In this document: one piece after another, positions 44,789-53,180 of the stretch | Numbering within the stretch: position 1 is the stretch's first letter | Layout: each line of letters starts with the position of its first letter | Assembly (NCBI RefSeq): GCF_017306545.1 | Contig: NZ_JAFKID010000018.1 | Span: 1-64,000, forward strand | DNA length: 64,000 bases | DNA from: Mesorhizobium sp. | GTDB taxonomy: Bacteria; Pseudomonadota; Alphaproteobacteria; Rhizobiales; Rhizobiaceae | Direction: 5' to 3' | Made by a program: the position numbers and the translations under genes | The notes under the pieces: generated by a model | What the model was told of the DNA's origin: nothing | Seen by the model: only the letters and a program-made list of their open reading frames with translations | Database searches by the model: none

Positions 44789-45714
44789 CCGCCCAGCCCC
44801 TTGACGATCTGCGACATGCCCATGTAGCGGGTGTAGACAGCGGCGAAGAAGCCGAGCACGACGAACAGAACGATGGAGAGCGTGGCGCCCATCGGCCAGT
44901 TCAGTTCGCCCATGATGGTGTCGTAGATGAGGTTGCCGAACAGCGCGTCGCGGCCGGACCCCAGAAGCAGCGGCGTCACGTAGGACCCGGCCGCCAGCAC
45001 GAAGCAGAGCAGCAGGCCTGCGGCGAGGCCGGGCAGCGACAGCGGCAGCGTCACCTCGCGAAATGCCTGCGCGCTGGTGCAGCCCATGGAGCGGGCGGCC
45101 GAGATCAGCGTGCGGTCGATGCTTTCGAGGCTCACATAAACGTTGAGGATCATATAGGGCAAAAGGAAGTGCAGCAGGCCGAGAATGACCGCGCCCTCGG
45201 TGTAGAGCATCGGCAGCGGTTCATGGATCAGGCCGAGCTTCAGCAGCGCGACGTTGATGACGCCCTGTTCGCCGAGAATGTTGATCCAGGAGAAAGTGCG
45301 GATGGTGAAGGAAATCCAGAACGGCACGATCAGAAGAAGCAGCAGCAGCCACTTGTGCTTGAAGGTCGTCGCCCAGATGAAATAGGCGGGAAAATAGCCG
45401 AGCACGCCGCAGATGAGCGCGGTCATCGCGCCGACCCTCAGCGTCTTCAGCAGGAAGCCGTGATAGTAGCTGTCGGTGAAGAACTCATGCCAGTTCGCCA
45501 GCGTCAGCGTCGCCTGTTCGACGCCCGCGGTGACGAAGGTGAAGAAGGTGTAGACCATCATCACGGCGATCGGCAGCACGAGGAAAAAGATCAGCAGCAG
45601 CAGGACGGGCGCGACCAGCATCCACGCCAGTCGTGGGTCGTACAATGTCCATCCCTTGGTCATGCGCACTCGAATACCGACGCCGTCTTTGCGACGCTTG
45701 TTGTTCCCGCGCAT
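44785..45714 (-). CDS. ABC transporter permease (PotB-like)
   Basis: 309-residue membrane protein, six helices (first LAWMLVAPVLLLLIFFLVL), EAA-like loop AARSMGCTSAQAFREVTLP. First gene of the minus-strand Pot-type operon (permease, permease, binding protein, ATPase), an order different from the cassette at 24.2 kb. Start is uncertain: the ATG at 45663 (MTKGWTLYDP) fits family length better but neither has a clear ribosome site. Confidence 0.9.
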   Translation of the reverse strand: MRGNNKRRKDGVGIRVRMTKGWTLYDPRLAWMLVAPVLLLLIFFLVLPIAVMMVYTFFTFVTAGVEQATLTLANWHEFFTDSYYHGFLLKTLRVGAMTALICGVLGYFPAYFIWATTFKHKWLLLLLLIVPFWISFTIRTFSWINILGEQGVINVALLKLGLIHEPLPMLYTEGAVILGLLHFLLPYMILNVYVSLESIDRTLISAARSMGCTSAQAFREVTLPLSLPGLAAGLLLCFVLAAGSYVTPLLLGSGRDALFGNLIYDTIMGELNWPMGATLSIVLFVVLGFFAAVYTRYMGMSQIVKGLGG

Positions 45715-45852
45715 GAGATTGGGCGATTAGAACGGCGTTGTCCACAGGCGATGAAGAGATTCGATTCTGCCAGAGCCGGCGAAGCCGATCGCCTCGCCTT
45801 CGTCATCGAAGCGGAAGAAGGTGCGGCCAGCCGCTCTAACCATTTATTTTTG

Positions 45853-45899
45853 AAGCATGACGTTTTCCGAAAAGTCTGCAACTTTTCGGCATCATGCTT
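45853..45899. repeat. Rhizobial-type palindromic element / terminator (AAGCATGA type)
   Basis: Outer arms AAGCATGA...TCATGCTT enclose the perfect stem CCGAAAAGT (45867-45875) / ACTTTTCGG (45881-45889). It ends 4 bp past the ATPase stop on the minus strand and is followed by a CAAAAATAAAT tail, so it may terminate the amino-acid ABC operon. The remaining 140 bp up to the next gene hold nothing recognised. Confidence 0.75.
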
Positions 45900-45903
45900 T
45901 GGA

Positions 45904-46680
45904 TCAGAAGCTGTTGCGCTCGTGATAGGTCCGCAGGAAGGCCTGGATGCGCGGGTCCTCGGGTTGGTGCAGAATCTTGCCCGGTGCGTCGACGCCCACC
46001 AGTTCGCCCTTTTCCATGAAGGCGACCTGGTCTGCGACGTGGGCGGCGAAACCCATTTCGTGGGTGACGACCACCATGGTCATGCCTTCGGAGGCGAGCG
46101 TCTTCATGACGCTCAGCACCTCGCCCACCAGCTCCGGGTCGAGCGCGGAGGTCGGCTCGTCGAACAGCATCAGGCGCGGCTCCATGGCGATCGCGCGGGC
46201 GATCGCCACGCGCTGCTGCTGGCCGCCGGAAAGACGCGACGGGTAGTTGGGCATCTTGTCGGCCAGCCCCACCTTCTTCAGCGCCTCGGCGGCGCGGGCC
46301 TCGGCTTGCGCCTTCGGCAGGCCGCGAACGCGGATCAATCCCTCGGCCACGTTCTGCAGCGCCGTCATGTGCGGCCACAGGTTGAACTGCTGGAACACCA
46401 TGCCGATGGAACGTCGCATCTCGCGCAGCTTGCGGCCGGGCATCCTGCGGCCGCCGGGCGTCGCATAGCCGATCAACTGCCCGTCGATGGTGATCTCGCC
46501 GGAATCGTATTCCTCGAGGAAGTTGATGCAGCGCAAAAGCGTCGACTTGCCCGAACCGGAAGGTCCGATCAGGCAGGTGACCTTGCCGGGCAGGATCGAC
46601 AGGCTCACTTTCTTCAAAGCCTGGAAGGGGCCGTAGAACTTGTCGACCTTGCGGATCTCGACGGATGAGGCCTGAACCAT
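45904..46680 (-). CDS. Polar amino-acid ABC transporter ATP-binding protein
   Basis: 258-residue GlnQ/HisP-type ATPase: Walker [10 protein letters not shown]-loop [10 protein letters not shown], signature LSGGQQQR, Walker [13 protein letters not shown], switch His VVTHEMGFA. Last gene of the operon; starts 1 bp after the permease stop. The short length without TOBE domain separates it from the Pot-type ATPases nearby. Confidence 0.94.
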   Translation of the reverse strand: MVQASSVEIRKVDKFYGPFQALKKVSLSILPGKVTCLIGPSGSGKSTLLRCINFLEEYDSGEITIDGQLIGYATPGGRRMPGRKLREMRRSIGMVFQQFNLWPHMTALQNVAEGLIRVRGLPKAQAEARAAEALKKVGLADKMPNYPSRLSGGQQQRVAIARAIAMEPRLMLFDEPTSALDPELVGEVLSVMKTLASEGMTMVVVTHEMGFAAHVADQVAFMEKGELVGVDAPGKILHQPEDPRIQAFLRTYHERNSF

Positions 46681-46681
46681 C

Positions 46682-47344
46682 CTACGCCCTTTCGATCAGA
46701 TGTCTGGTGATGCGCGTTTCCAGCCAGCGGCCGGCGCGCGAGATGGTTTCGACGAGGAGCCAGAAGAACAGCGCCAGGATGAAGTTGGCTTCCAGGTAAC
46801 GGAAGGTCTCGGTGGACATGCGTTGCACGGAATACATCAGCTCCGGCACGGTGATGATCGACAGGATCACCGTCTCCTTGGTCAGGATGATGGAGAAGTT
46901 GACCAGCGCCGGCAGCGCCGAGACCAGGCTGAGCGGCAAAAGGATGCGGCGCACGATGGTGATTTCCGACATGCCGATCGCGCGTGCCGCCTCGATCTGC
47001 CCGACCGGCACGGAGAGGTAGCCGGCGCGGAAGATCTCGGCGAAATAGGGGCTGCCGTAGACGCTGAGCCCCAACAGTCCGGCCGGCAGGGCATCGAGGC
47101 GCAAGCCGAGCAGCGGGCCGCCGTAATAGAGCACGAAGAGCTGCACCAGGAAGGGCGTGCCACGGATGACCTCGATATAGGCCTGGATCAGCCAGCCGAG
47201 CGGGCGCGGCCCGTAACGCTGCGCCAGCGAGATGATCAGGCCCAAAATCATGCTGAAGATGGTGCCGAGAACCCAGCACAGGATCGTCAGCTCGAAGCCG
47301 TTCAGCAGGATCGGCCAGTATTGCAGCAGGATGCTCAGGTCCAT
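46682..47344 (-). CDS. Amino-acid ABC transporter permease
   Basis: 220-residue HisM/GlnP-type permease with hydrophobic helices from residue 8 and the family sequence [21 protein letters not shown] loop [20 protein letters not shown]. Its ATG overlaps the upstream permease stop by one base (TGATG). Confidence 0.94.
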   Translation of the reverse strand: MDLSILLQYWPILLNGFELTILCWVLGTIFSMILGLIISLAQRYGPRPLGWLIQAYIEVIRGTPFLVQLFVLYYGGPLLGLRLDALPAGLLGLSVYGSPYFAEIFRAGYLSVPVGQIEAARAIGMSEITIVRRILLPLSLVSALPALVNFSIILTKETVILSIITVPELMYSVQRMSTETFRYLEANFILALFFWLLVETISRAGRWLETRITRHLIERA

Positions 47345-47991
47345 CAGACGGCCGTCCTGTGCTCGAGATAGCGCCCGAGCGCCGCGAAGCAGAGATTGAT
47401 GACGAGGTAGATGCAGGCGGCCGCGATATAGACTTCCAGCGGCCGGAAGGTGGTGGCCGCCTGCGCCTGGCTGGCGCGCGTCACCTCAAGGATGCCGACG
47501 ACGGAGACCAGCGACGACGCCTTGACCAGAAGGATCAGTTCGTTGACCAGCGCCGGCAGCGAGTAGCGGAACGCCTGCGGAAGGATCACGCGGGTCCAGA
47601 TGTCGCGCGGCTTCATGCCGATGGCCGTCGCCGCCTCGGACTGGCCTTTGGGCAGGGCGATGATGGCGCCGCGCCATATCTCGGAAACATAGGCGCTGGA
47701 ACAGATGCCGACCGTCACCACGGCGGCGACCATCGCCGGCACGTTGATGCCGATGACCGGCAGGAGGTAATAGGCGAGCAGGAGTTGGACCAGCAGCGGA
47801 ACCCCGCGCAGGAAGCTGACCCAAAGTGCTGCGAACCAGCGCAGCCAGCGCGTTCGCGAAAGGGCCGCCGCGCAGATCAGCGCGCCGACCACCAGCCCGA
47901 GCACGATGCCGAGGACGGAAATCAGCAGCGTGAAGCGCGCCGCCCAGAAAAGCGGCTCGAAACTGCTCAGGAAAACGGGGATCGAAAACAT
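47344..47991 (-). CDS. Amino-acid ABC transporter permease
   Basis: 215-residue paralogue of the next permease: SFLRGVPLLVQLLLAYYL and EAATAIGMKPRDIWTRVILP. Forms the heterodimeric channel with it. It is separated from the upstream binding-protein gene by a stable hairpin. Confidence 0.94.
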   Translation of the reverse strand: MFSIPVFLSSFEPLFWAARFTLLISVLGIVLGLVVGALICAAALSRTRWLRWFAALWVSFLRGVPLLVQLLLAYYLLPVIGINVPAMVAAVVTVGICSSAYVSEIWRGAIIALPKGQSEAATAIGMKPRDIWTRVILPQAFRYSLPALVNELILLVKASSLVSVVGILEVTRASQAQAATTFRPLEVYIAAACIYLVINLCFAALGRYLEHRTAV

Positions 47992-48016
47992 CGATGTTCC
48001 AGTCGCCGCAAGGGTT

Positions 48017-48040
48017 GCGGGCGGGATCGCTCCCGCCCGC
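48017..48040 (-). terminator. Intercistronic hairpin after amino-acid binding-protein gene
   Basis: Perfect 10-bp stem GCGGGCGGGA/TCCCGCCCGC with a four-base loop, 9 bp after the binding-protein stop. It occupies the same operon position as the double hairpin at 33268-33332, probably giving binding-protein mRNA excess over permease mRNA. Confidence 0.7.
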
Positions 48041-48049
48041 GGTGGATCG

Positions 48050-48868
48050 TTACTTGGTCGGGACTTCGCGCGGCAGCTCGGTGTAGGCGCCGAGCCACTT
48101 TTCCTGGATGGCCTTGACCTGGCCGTCGTCGGTCATCTTGAGCAGCGCGTCGTTGACCGCCTTGACGAAGCTTTCGCTGTCGGCGTCCTTGCGGGCAACC
48201 CAGGCGAAATAGGTCGGCTTGCCGAAGGTGGCCTTGTCGAACATGGCGAAGGTTTCGGGGCGGCTCTTGACCAGATAGGTCAGGTTCGGCAACGAACCGG
48301 CCACCGCGTCGAGACGGCCGGCAGCCAAGTCGGCATAGGCTTCGTCGGTGGTGCCGTATTCCTTGATGTTGACGCCGCCGATTTCCTTGCCGAAGGCCTC
48401 GAGTTGCTTGAACTGCGCGGTGCCCTGCTGGACGCCGACGGTCTTGCCCTTGATGTCGTCGGGCTTCTTCAGGTCGGCGTTGGAGGTGGCGCGGATCAGC
48501 GCCACGGTGGCGTCGGCGATCGGCAGGCTGAAGGCGTAGCGCTCAAGCCGCTCCGGCGTGATGGTCACCGGCGCGATGACGATGTCGAACTTCTTCACTT
48601 CGAGGCCTGGCAGCTCGGCGGTCCAGGGAATGTCCTGGTAGACCGGCTCGGCGCCGATTTCCTTGGCCACGCCGTCGAACAGGTCCTTGGTCATGCCTTC
48701 GTAGGTGCCGTTGTTCAGCATGTCGAAGGGCGCATAGTGCATGTCGGTGGCGGTCTCGATCTTGCCCTTGGCCTTGATGTCGGCAAGCTGGTCGGCCATG
48801 GCCGGCACCGTCAGACCCAGCACGGCCAGGCCGAACAGGGCGGATTTCAGCGTATTGGAAAAGGTCAT
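48050..48868 (-). CDS. Amino-acid ABC transporter substrate-binding protein
   Basis: 272-residue periplasmic protein of the SBP_bac_3 family. Signal peptide MTFSNTLKSALFGLAVLGLT, cleavage near AMADQL. Mature features: KGKIETATDMHYAPFDMLNN, GMTKDLFDGVAKEIG and KTVGVQQGTAQFKQL. AAGGAGAACGACG precedes the ATG. First gene of the minus-strand operon. A polar amino acid or derivative is the expected ligand; the specific one is not readable. Confidence 0.93.
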   Translation of the reverse strand: MTFSNTLKSALFGLAVLGLTVPAMADQLADIKAKGKIETATDMHYAPFDMLNNGTYEGMTKDLFDGVAKEIGAEPVYQDIPWTAELPGLEVKKFDIVIAPVTITPERLERYAFSLPIADATVALIRATSNADLKKPDDIKGKTVGVQQGTAQFKQLEAFGKEIGGVNIKEYGTTDEAYADLAAGRLDAVAGSLPNLTYLVKSRPETFAMFDKATFGKPTYFAWVARKDADSESFVKAVNDALLKMTDDGQVKAIQEKWLGAYTELPREVPTK

Positions 48869-49055
48869 CGTCGTTCTCCTTGATGGACGAGTGAACTATC
48901 GGGAATTCATCGCGCGCCGCCACTCCCCCAACGGCGCTTGATAGGGTCAGAGAATGGGCGCCGGCGTCAATCGCCTCCCGGCGCCGAACTTGCTTCTGTT
49001 CTGAAGAAAAATGTCGCCGACATCGTCTCTCGAGCCGTTCACGATCCGCCTCCTG

Positions 49056-50219
49056 TCAGGCCAGCATATTACCCGAGATGATGATGCGCTGGATTTCGCT
49101 GGAACCTTCATAGATGCGCATGATCCTCAGGTCGCGGACGATCCGCTCGACGGGGAAATCGCGAGTATAGCCGTAACCGCCGTGCAATTGCAGGGCGGTG
49201 TCGGCGATCTTGCCGGCGGCCTCCGAGGCGCCGAGCTTGGCCATCGACGAGGCAGCCGAGAAACGCCCGCCATGGCGGTGTGCCAGGTCGCGCTGTCGCG
49301 CCGCTTCCTGCGATAGAAGCAGCGCCGAATGCCAGGCCAACCCCATATCGGCGATCATCCAGCGGATGCCTTGGCGCTCCGACAGCGCGATGCCGCCGAT
49401 GACACGCTCTTTGGCGTAAGCGACCGCCGCCTTCATCGCCGCGCCGGCAAGGCCGAGGCATTGCGCCGCGACTTCGACGCGGCCGTTGTCGAGGACCTGC
49501 ATGGCCGTGCGGAAGCCCTTGCCTTCCTCGCCCAGCAGCGCGCTTGCTGGCAAATCGCAGCCCAGGTTCAGCGTGAAAACGTGACCGCCCTTCAAGCCCA
49601 TGGTCTTTTCCGCCGGACCGGCCTCGAAGCCAGGCGTGCCCTTCGGCAGCAGGAAGGCGGAAATGCCGCGATGGCCTTTGTCCGGATCGGTTACGGCATA
49701 GACCACGACGATGTCGGCGACGCCGCCGTTGGAAATGAAGCACTTGGTGCCCTTGAGGTGCCAGCCGCTTTGCGTGCGCCGCGCCCGCGTCTTCATGTCG
49801 GCGGGATCGGAGCCGGCGGTGGGTTCGGTCAGCGCGAAAGCGGCGAGCGCCTGGCCGCTGGCGGCCTTGGGCAGCCATTCTTCCTTTTGCGCTTCGGTGC
49901 CGCCGATCAGAATGGAATCGGTCGCCAGATAATGCGCCGTCAGCGCCGAGGCGGTCGAGCCGCAGGCACCGGCCACGATGGCCACCGCACGCAACAGCGC
50001 GGGCGCGGAAATGCCGCCGCCGCCATAGGCTTCCGGCAGGTTGGCGCCCATCATGCCGGCTTCGCCGAGCGTTGCGAGCTGCTCATGCACGAAGCGCGAA
50101 GTTTCGTCCGTTTCCGCGGCAAGCGGCGCGATCTTGTCGGCGCAGATGCGCTCAAGCACCTCACAGAACATACGCTCTTCGTCTGAAAGCATGTGCCAGG
50201 GGTCGTCGATCTGCGTCAT
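49056..50219 (-). CDS. Acyl-CoA dehydrogenase
   Basis: 387-residue FAD acyl-CoA dehydrogenase. FAD and substrate motifs FALTEPTAGSDPADM and KCFISNGGVADIVVV; C-terminal YEGSSEIQRI with the likely catalytic Glu371; GYGYTRDFPVERIVRD is the usual penultimate helix. Start ATG overlaps the upstream CoA-transferase stop by 4 bases. With that transferase it forms a two-step unit: activation by CoA transfer, then alpha,beta-dehydrogenation. Confidence 0.93.
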   Translation of the reverse strand: MTQIDDPWHMLSDEERMFCEVLERICADKIAPLAAETDETSRFVHEQLATLGEAGMMGANLPEAYGGGGISAPALLRAVAIVAGACGSTASALTAHYLATDSILIGGTEAQKEEWLPKAASGQALAAFALTEPTAGSDPADMKTRARRTQSGWHLKGTKCFISNGGVADIVVVYAVTDPDKGHRGISAFLLPKGTPGFEAGPAEKTMGLKGGHVFTLNLGCDLPASALLGEEGKGFRTAMQVLDNGRVEVAAQCLGLAGAAMKAAVAYAKERVIGGIALSERQGIRWMIADMGLAWHSALLLSQEAARQRDLAHRHGGRFSAASSMAKLGASEAAGKIADTALQLHGGYGYTRDFPVERIVRDLRIMRIYEGSSEIQRIIISGNMLA

Positions 50220-51367
50220 GGACGGCCCTCCAGCCCGAATTCCTTCAAAACCGCCGCGAGGTCGCCGCCGAGGCGGGGGGCCGCCGTCGTGGCCAAGGGT
50301 TTGCTGCCGTCGAAGCGCACCGGCTGGCCGACGACCGGCGCATTTCCAAGCACGGGATGTGGAAGCGTGGCCACAAGGCCGCGCGTGGCGGCATGCTCAT
50401 TGTCGGCCGCCTGCGCGATATCCCAGATCGGCGCGGCCGGCAGGCCCTGGGCGGCCAATGCGGCGACGGCTTCCTCCGTGGTCTGGCCGCTGGACCATGC
50501 CTCGATCAGCGCCTTCAGAGCCGGCTCGTGCTCGGTGCGGCTCGAGTCGGAGGCAAAGCGCGGATCGTCGGCAATCTCCGGCTTGCCGATGAGGACTGCC
50601 AGACGATGAAACTGCCCGCCGTTCAGCACGGCGATCACCACCTGGCCATCGCTGGTCCTGAAGCAGCCAAAGGGCGTGGAAAGCGGATGGCGGTTGCCGA
50701 CGCGCCCCGGCAGCACGCCGTCATAGAAATGCTGGGCATGGCTGGTGGTCAGCATGGAAAACAGCGCGTCGTACATGGCGATGTCGAGCGCGGCCCCTTG
50801 TCCGGTAGCGTTGCGCTGGACGAGCGCCGCCATGATCGACCAGCTTGCGAACAGGCCGGCGATCAGGTCGGCGATGCTTTCGCCCGTTTTCAGCGGTGCG
50901 CCGCCTTCCTCGCCAGTCGCCGCCATCAGGCCGGACATTGCCTGCACGACGAGGTCGTAGGCCGGCAGGTCCTTGAACGGGCCTTCCTGCCCGAAGCCGG
51001 AGATGGAGCAGTAGATCAGCCGGGGGTTAGCCTTGCGCAGCGCCTCGGCACCAAGGCCGAGCCGGGCAGCCACGCCAGGGCGGAAATTCTCCACCACCAC
51101 GTCGACGCGGGCGGCGAGCGCCTGTGCCAGTTCGAGGTCCGCCGGCTTCTTCAGGTCGAGCACGATGCTCTTCTTGCCACGATTGTTGAGCGTGAAAAGG
51201 GCGCTTTCGCCGTCCTTGAACGGGCCGATGTGGCGGTAGTCGTCGCCGGCCGGCGGTTCGAGCTTGATGACGTCGGCGCCCAGATCGGCGAGCAGGGCCG
51301 TGCAATACGGCCCCGCCAGCACGCGCGACAGGTCGAGGACCTTGATGCCGGCGAGCGGGCCGCTCAT
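50216..51367 (-). CDS. CaiB/BaiF-family (class III) CoA-transferase
   Basis: 383 residues. The N-terminal block GIKVLDLSRVLAGPYCTALLADLGADV is diagnostic and the catalytic Asp lies in LPAYDLVVQA (about residue 138). Class III transferases move CoA between carboxylic acids (for example carnitine or oxalate). The ATG has no ribosome site of its own, but it overlaps the stop of a 28-codon ORF that does, so translation is probably coupled. First structural gene of the pair with the acyl-CoA dehydrogenase; divergent from a HutC-type regulator. Confidence 0.93.
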   Translation of the reverse strand: MSGPLAGIKVLDLSRVLAGPYCTALLADLGADVIKLEPPAGDDYRHIGPFKDGESALFTLNNRGKKSIVLDLKKPADLELAQALAARVDVVVENFRPGVAARLGLGAEALRKANPRLIYCSISGFGQEGPFKDLPAYDLVVQAMSGLMAATGEEGGAPLKTGESIADLIAGLFASWSIMAALVQRNATGQGAALDIAMYDALFSMLTTSHAQHFYDGVLPGRVGNRHPLSTPFGCFRTSDGQVVIAVLNGGQFHRLAVLIGKPEIADDPRFASDSSRTEHEPALKALIEAWSSGQTTEEAVAALAAQGLPAAPIWDIAQAADNEHAATRGLVATLPHPVLGNAPVVGQPVRFDGSKPLATTAAPRLGGDLAAVLKEFGLEGRP

Positions 51368-51450
51368 GCGGTCAAACCGAAGATAGACGCGGCGAGCCGG
51401 CTGCCCGCCATTTCATCGGCCGCGGTCGCGGCCCTGTTGAGAACCTGCAT
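51364..51450 (-). CDS. 28-residue leader ORF translationally coupled to CoA-transferase gene
   Basis: Short frame beginning MQVLNRAATAADEMAG and ending FGLTA. GGGAGGAG lies six bases upstream of its ATG, the best ribosome site in this promoter region, and its TGA overlaps the CoA-transferase ATG (ATGA). The downstream gene has no ribosome site. Either a real leader peptide or the remnant of a longer N-terminus or gene. No known function recognised. Confidence 0.55.
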   Translation of the reverse strand: MQVLNRAATAADEMAGSRLAASIFGLTA

Positions 51451-51482
51451 CTGGCGCTCCTCCCGGCCGGTTCGTGATTTTT

Positions 51483-51518
51483 AAGTCTAAACATATTGGA
51501 ATTTCTATGTCTAGACTT
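51483..51518. promoter_or_regulatory. Paired HutC-type operators (GTnTAnAC) in divergent promoter
   Basis: GTCTAAAC (51485-51492) and GTCTAGAC (51509-51516) each match the GTnTAnAC operator pattern of HutC-subfamily GntR regulators and together form a larger inverted repeat AAGTCTAnACATA...TATGTnTAGACTT. Centres are 24 bp apart. They lie 33 bp upstream of the leader ORF and 68 bp upstream of the adjacent HutC-type gene, which is the obvious ligand. Confidence 0.7.
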
Positions 51519-51586
51519 ATTCTGGTTCCACGCCTAAACTTCTGATTGCCGGTTCATGCGGGACGAGGCATCAGGAGGAGATCGCG

Positions 51587-52354
51587 ATGGCAGCCGGGAC
51601 GGCGTCATCCAAGGCGCAGACCATCGCCGACGAGGTCCGCCGCCGCATTGTCGAGGGACAATGGCGCCAAGGCGACCGCATCCCCGACGAAGCCGACCTG
51701 GCCATCGAGTTCGACGCGGCGCGCGCGACCGTCAACAAGGCGCTGCAACTTCTGGCGAACGACGGCCTGCTGGACCGCCGCCGCAAGGCGGGCACGCGCG
51801 TGACGGTCGATCCGGTGCGCAAAGCAAGTTTTACGATCTCCATCGTGCGCGAACAGGTCGAGCAGGCCGGTATGGCCTACAGCTATCGGGTCGTGGCGCA
51901 GCGCGAGAGTCCAGTGCCTGACGAGATTGCGGCGCGGGTCGGCCTGGCGCAGGGCGAGGTCCTGGTGCGCATGCGGGCCATACACTATGCCGACGGCCAG
52001 CCCTTCCAACTGGAGGATCGCTGGCTCAATCTGCATGCTACGCCGGCGCTGGCTGGGGTGGATCTGCGGCAGCTGAACGCGAATGAATGGCTGGTGCGCA
52101 ACGCGCCATACCTGCGCGCCGAAATGGCGTTTTCGGCCGAGAACGCAGACTACCGGGACGCCAGGCTCCTCGAGACGCGGCCCGGACGCGCGCTGCTTGT
52201 GCTTTACCGCAGCACCTGGAACGATCTCGGCCCGATCACCACCGTCAGGGTAGCGTTCCAGCCCGGCCATATCGTCGGCACCGAAGGCAACTTCTGGTCC
52301 GGGTTACACCACCGGTCGCGGATGCCCCGTGCCAACGCCCGACAAAGTCCGTAA
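51587..52354 (+). CDS. GntR-family regulator, HutC subfamily
   Basis: 255 residues. Winged helix-turn-helix at residues 10-75 (IADEVRRRIVEGQWRQGDRIP, LAIEFDAARATVNKALQLLA) followed by a UTRA effector domain (YRVVAQRESPVPDEIA, LVRMRAIHYADGQPFQLED), the combination that defines HutC. Divergent from the CoA-transferase/acyl-CoA dehydrogenase operon with two matching operators between, so it is very likely its repressor and autoregulated. Start at MAAGTASSKAQT; GAGGAGATCGCG upstream. Confidence 0.92.
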   Translation: MAAGTASSKAQTIADEVRRRIVEGQWRQGDRIPDEADLAIEFDAARATVNKALQLLANDGLLDRRRKAGTRVTVDPVRKASFTISIVREQVEQAGMAYSYRVVAQRESPVPDEIAARVGLAQGEVLVRMRAIHYADGQPFQLEDRWLNLHATPALAGVDLRQLNANEWLVRNAPYLRAEMAFSAENADYRDARLLETRPGRALLVLYRSTWNDLGPITTVRVAFQPGHIVGTEGNFWSGLHHRSRMPRANARQSP

Positions 52355-52367
52355 GTGCCTCTGAACA

Positions 52368-52577
52368 TTAAAGGGACACGGATAAACGGCTGGCAGTTTT
52401 GCGTGGGAGAAAGGTTCCCTTGAACAACGAGACGATGATGCGCCGGCGCAGCGCGATTTCTTCCGCAGGCTCGATATCCTCCAGTATGTCCCTCTTCGCA
52501 TAGGTGAGGCCATCAAGGATTTCGAACAGTTCTTCTGCGTAGGCGCCGGCCTCTTCGGTGAACCCCGATGCGCTCGG
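52368..52577 (-). pseudogene. Startless 69-codon frame, unidentified gene remnant
   Basis: An open frame on the minus strand without a start codon, running from just after a TGA at 52578-52580 to a TAA at 52368. The encoded text (FTEEAGAYAEELFEILDG, then LRRRIIVSLFKGTFLPRK) has protein-like composition, amphipathic helices and a basic end. I do not recognise the family. It lies just downstream of a decayed carboxymuconolactone decarboxylase-like remnant, so the stretch looks like a degraded operon. Confidence 0.35.
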
Positions 52578-52605
52578 TCATTCGATTCCACGCGGCCTGC
52601 TCCTG

Positions 52606-52878
52606 TCACACGCTGGCGTTCAGCCGGTTCCACGCATTGATCTGCGCGATCTGCAGAAGCAGCCGGGATATGGCCTTCTCGTCAAAATGCGTGACCGCTT
52701 CATTCCAGACATCGTCCGGCACTGCGTCCGGACGATCTGCAATACGGGTGACTGCCTCGGTGAGCGCAGGCGCTGCCAGCTCTGCTTCGTTGAAGAACGG
52801 CATGTCGCGCCAGGCTGACACGGCGAGGATGCTGCGGTCGGTTTCGCCTGCCTTCGCGACGGTTCCGGCGCCGGTTGG
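52606..52878 (-). pseudogene. Truncated carboxymuconolactone decarboxylase/AhpD-family remnant
   Basis: The frame reads AKAGETDRSILAVSAW followed by FFNEAELAAPALTEAVTRIA and ends QIAQINAWNRLNASV, the C-terminal half of an AhpD/CMD-family protein. The upstream half with the CxxxH catalytic motif is missing: sequence before AKAGET is unrelated and meets a stop at 52879-52881. No start with a ribosome site. The 300 bp between here and the binding-protein gene at 53181 contain no other gene. Confidence 0.65.
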
Positions 52879-53180
52879 TCATATCGGCCGAATTTCGTTC
52901 GTCACAGGTATGACGCGCGGCAGAGCGGGATCGGCGTTGCGCATATGCGTGACGGCACACACCGCCAAATGTCCGCGCAATCGCTTCGAAGGTGCCTCGG
53001 TCGCAACGATCCCGAAACATGCGACGGTTCTGGCTATCTTGACGTTCGCACAGTCGATTGAGTGGCTGTCGGTCGGTGTTCTTTGCCCGCCGGGCCAGCC
53101 CCAGTGTGCAATCGGCGGGGTTCCCCAACGAGTCTTTCCGTGCAACAAAAAGCCAAAACAATCAGTCAAGGAGGTGGAGC

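Noticed and set aside
52879-53169. 96-codon minus-strand frame before the Dpp binding protein
   Set aside because: No ribosome site, no family resemblance, overlaps the promoter region of the strong dpp operon.
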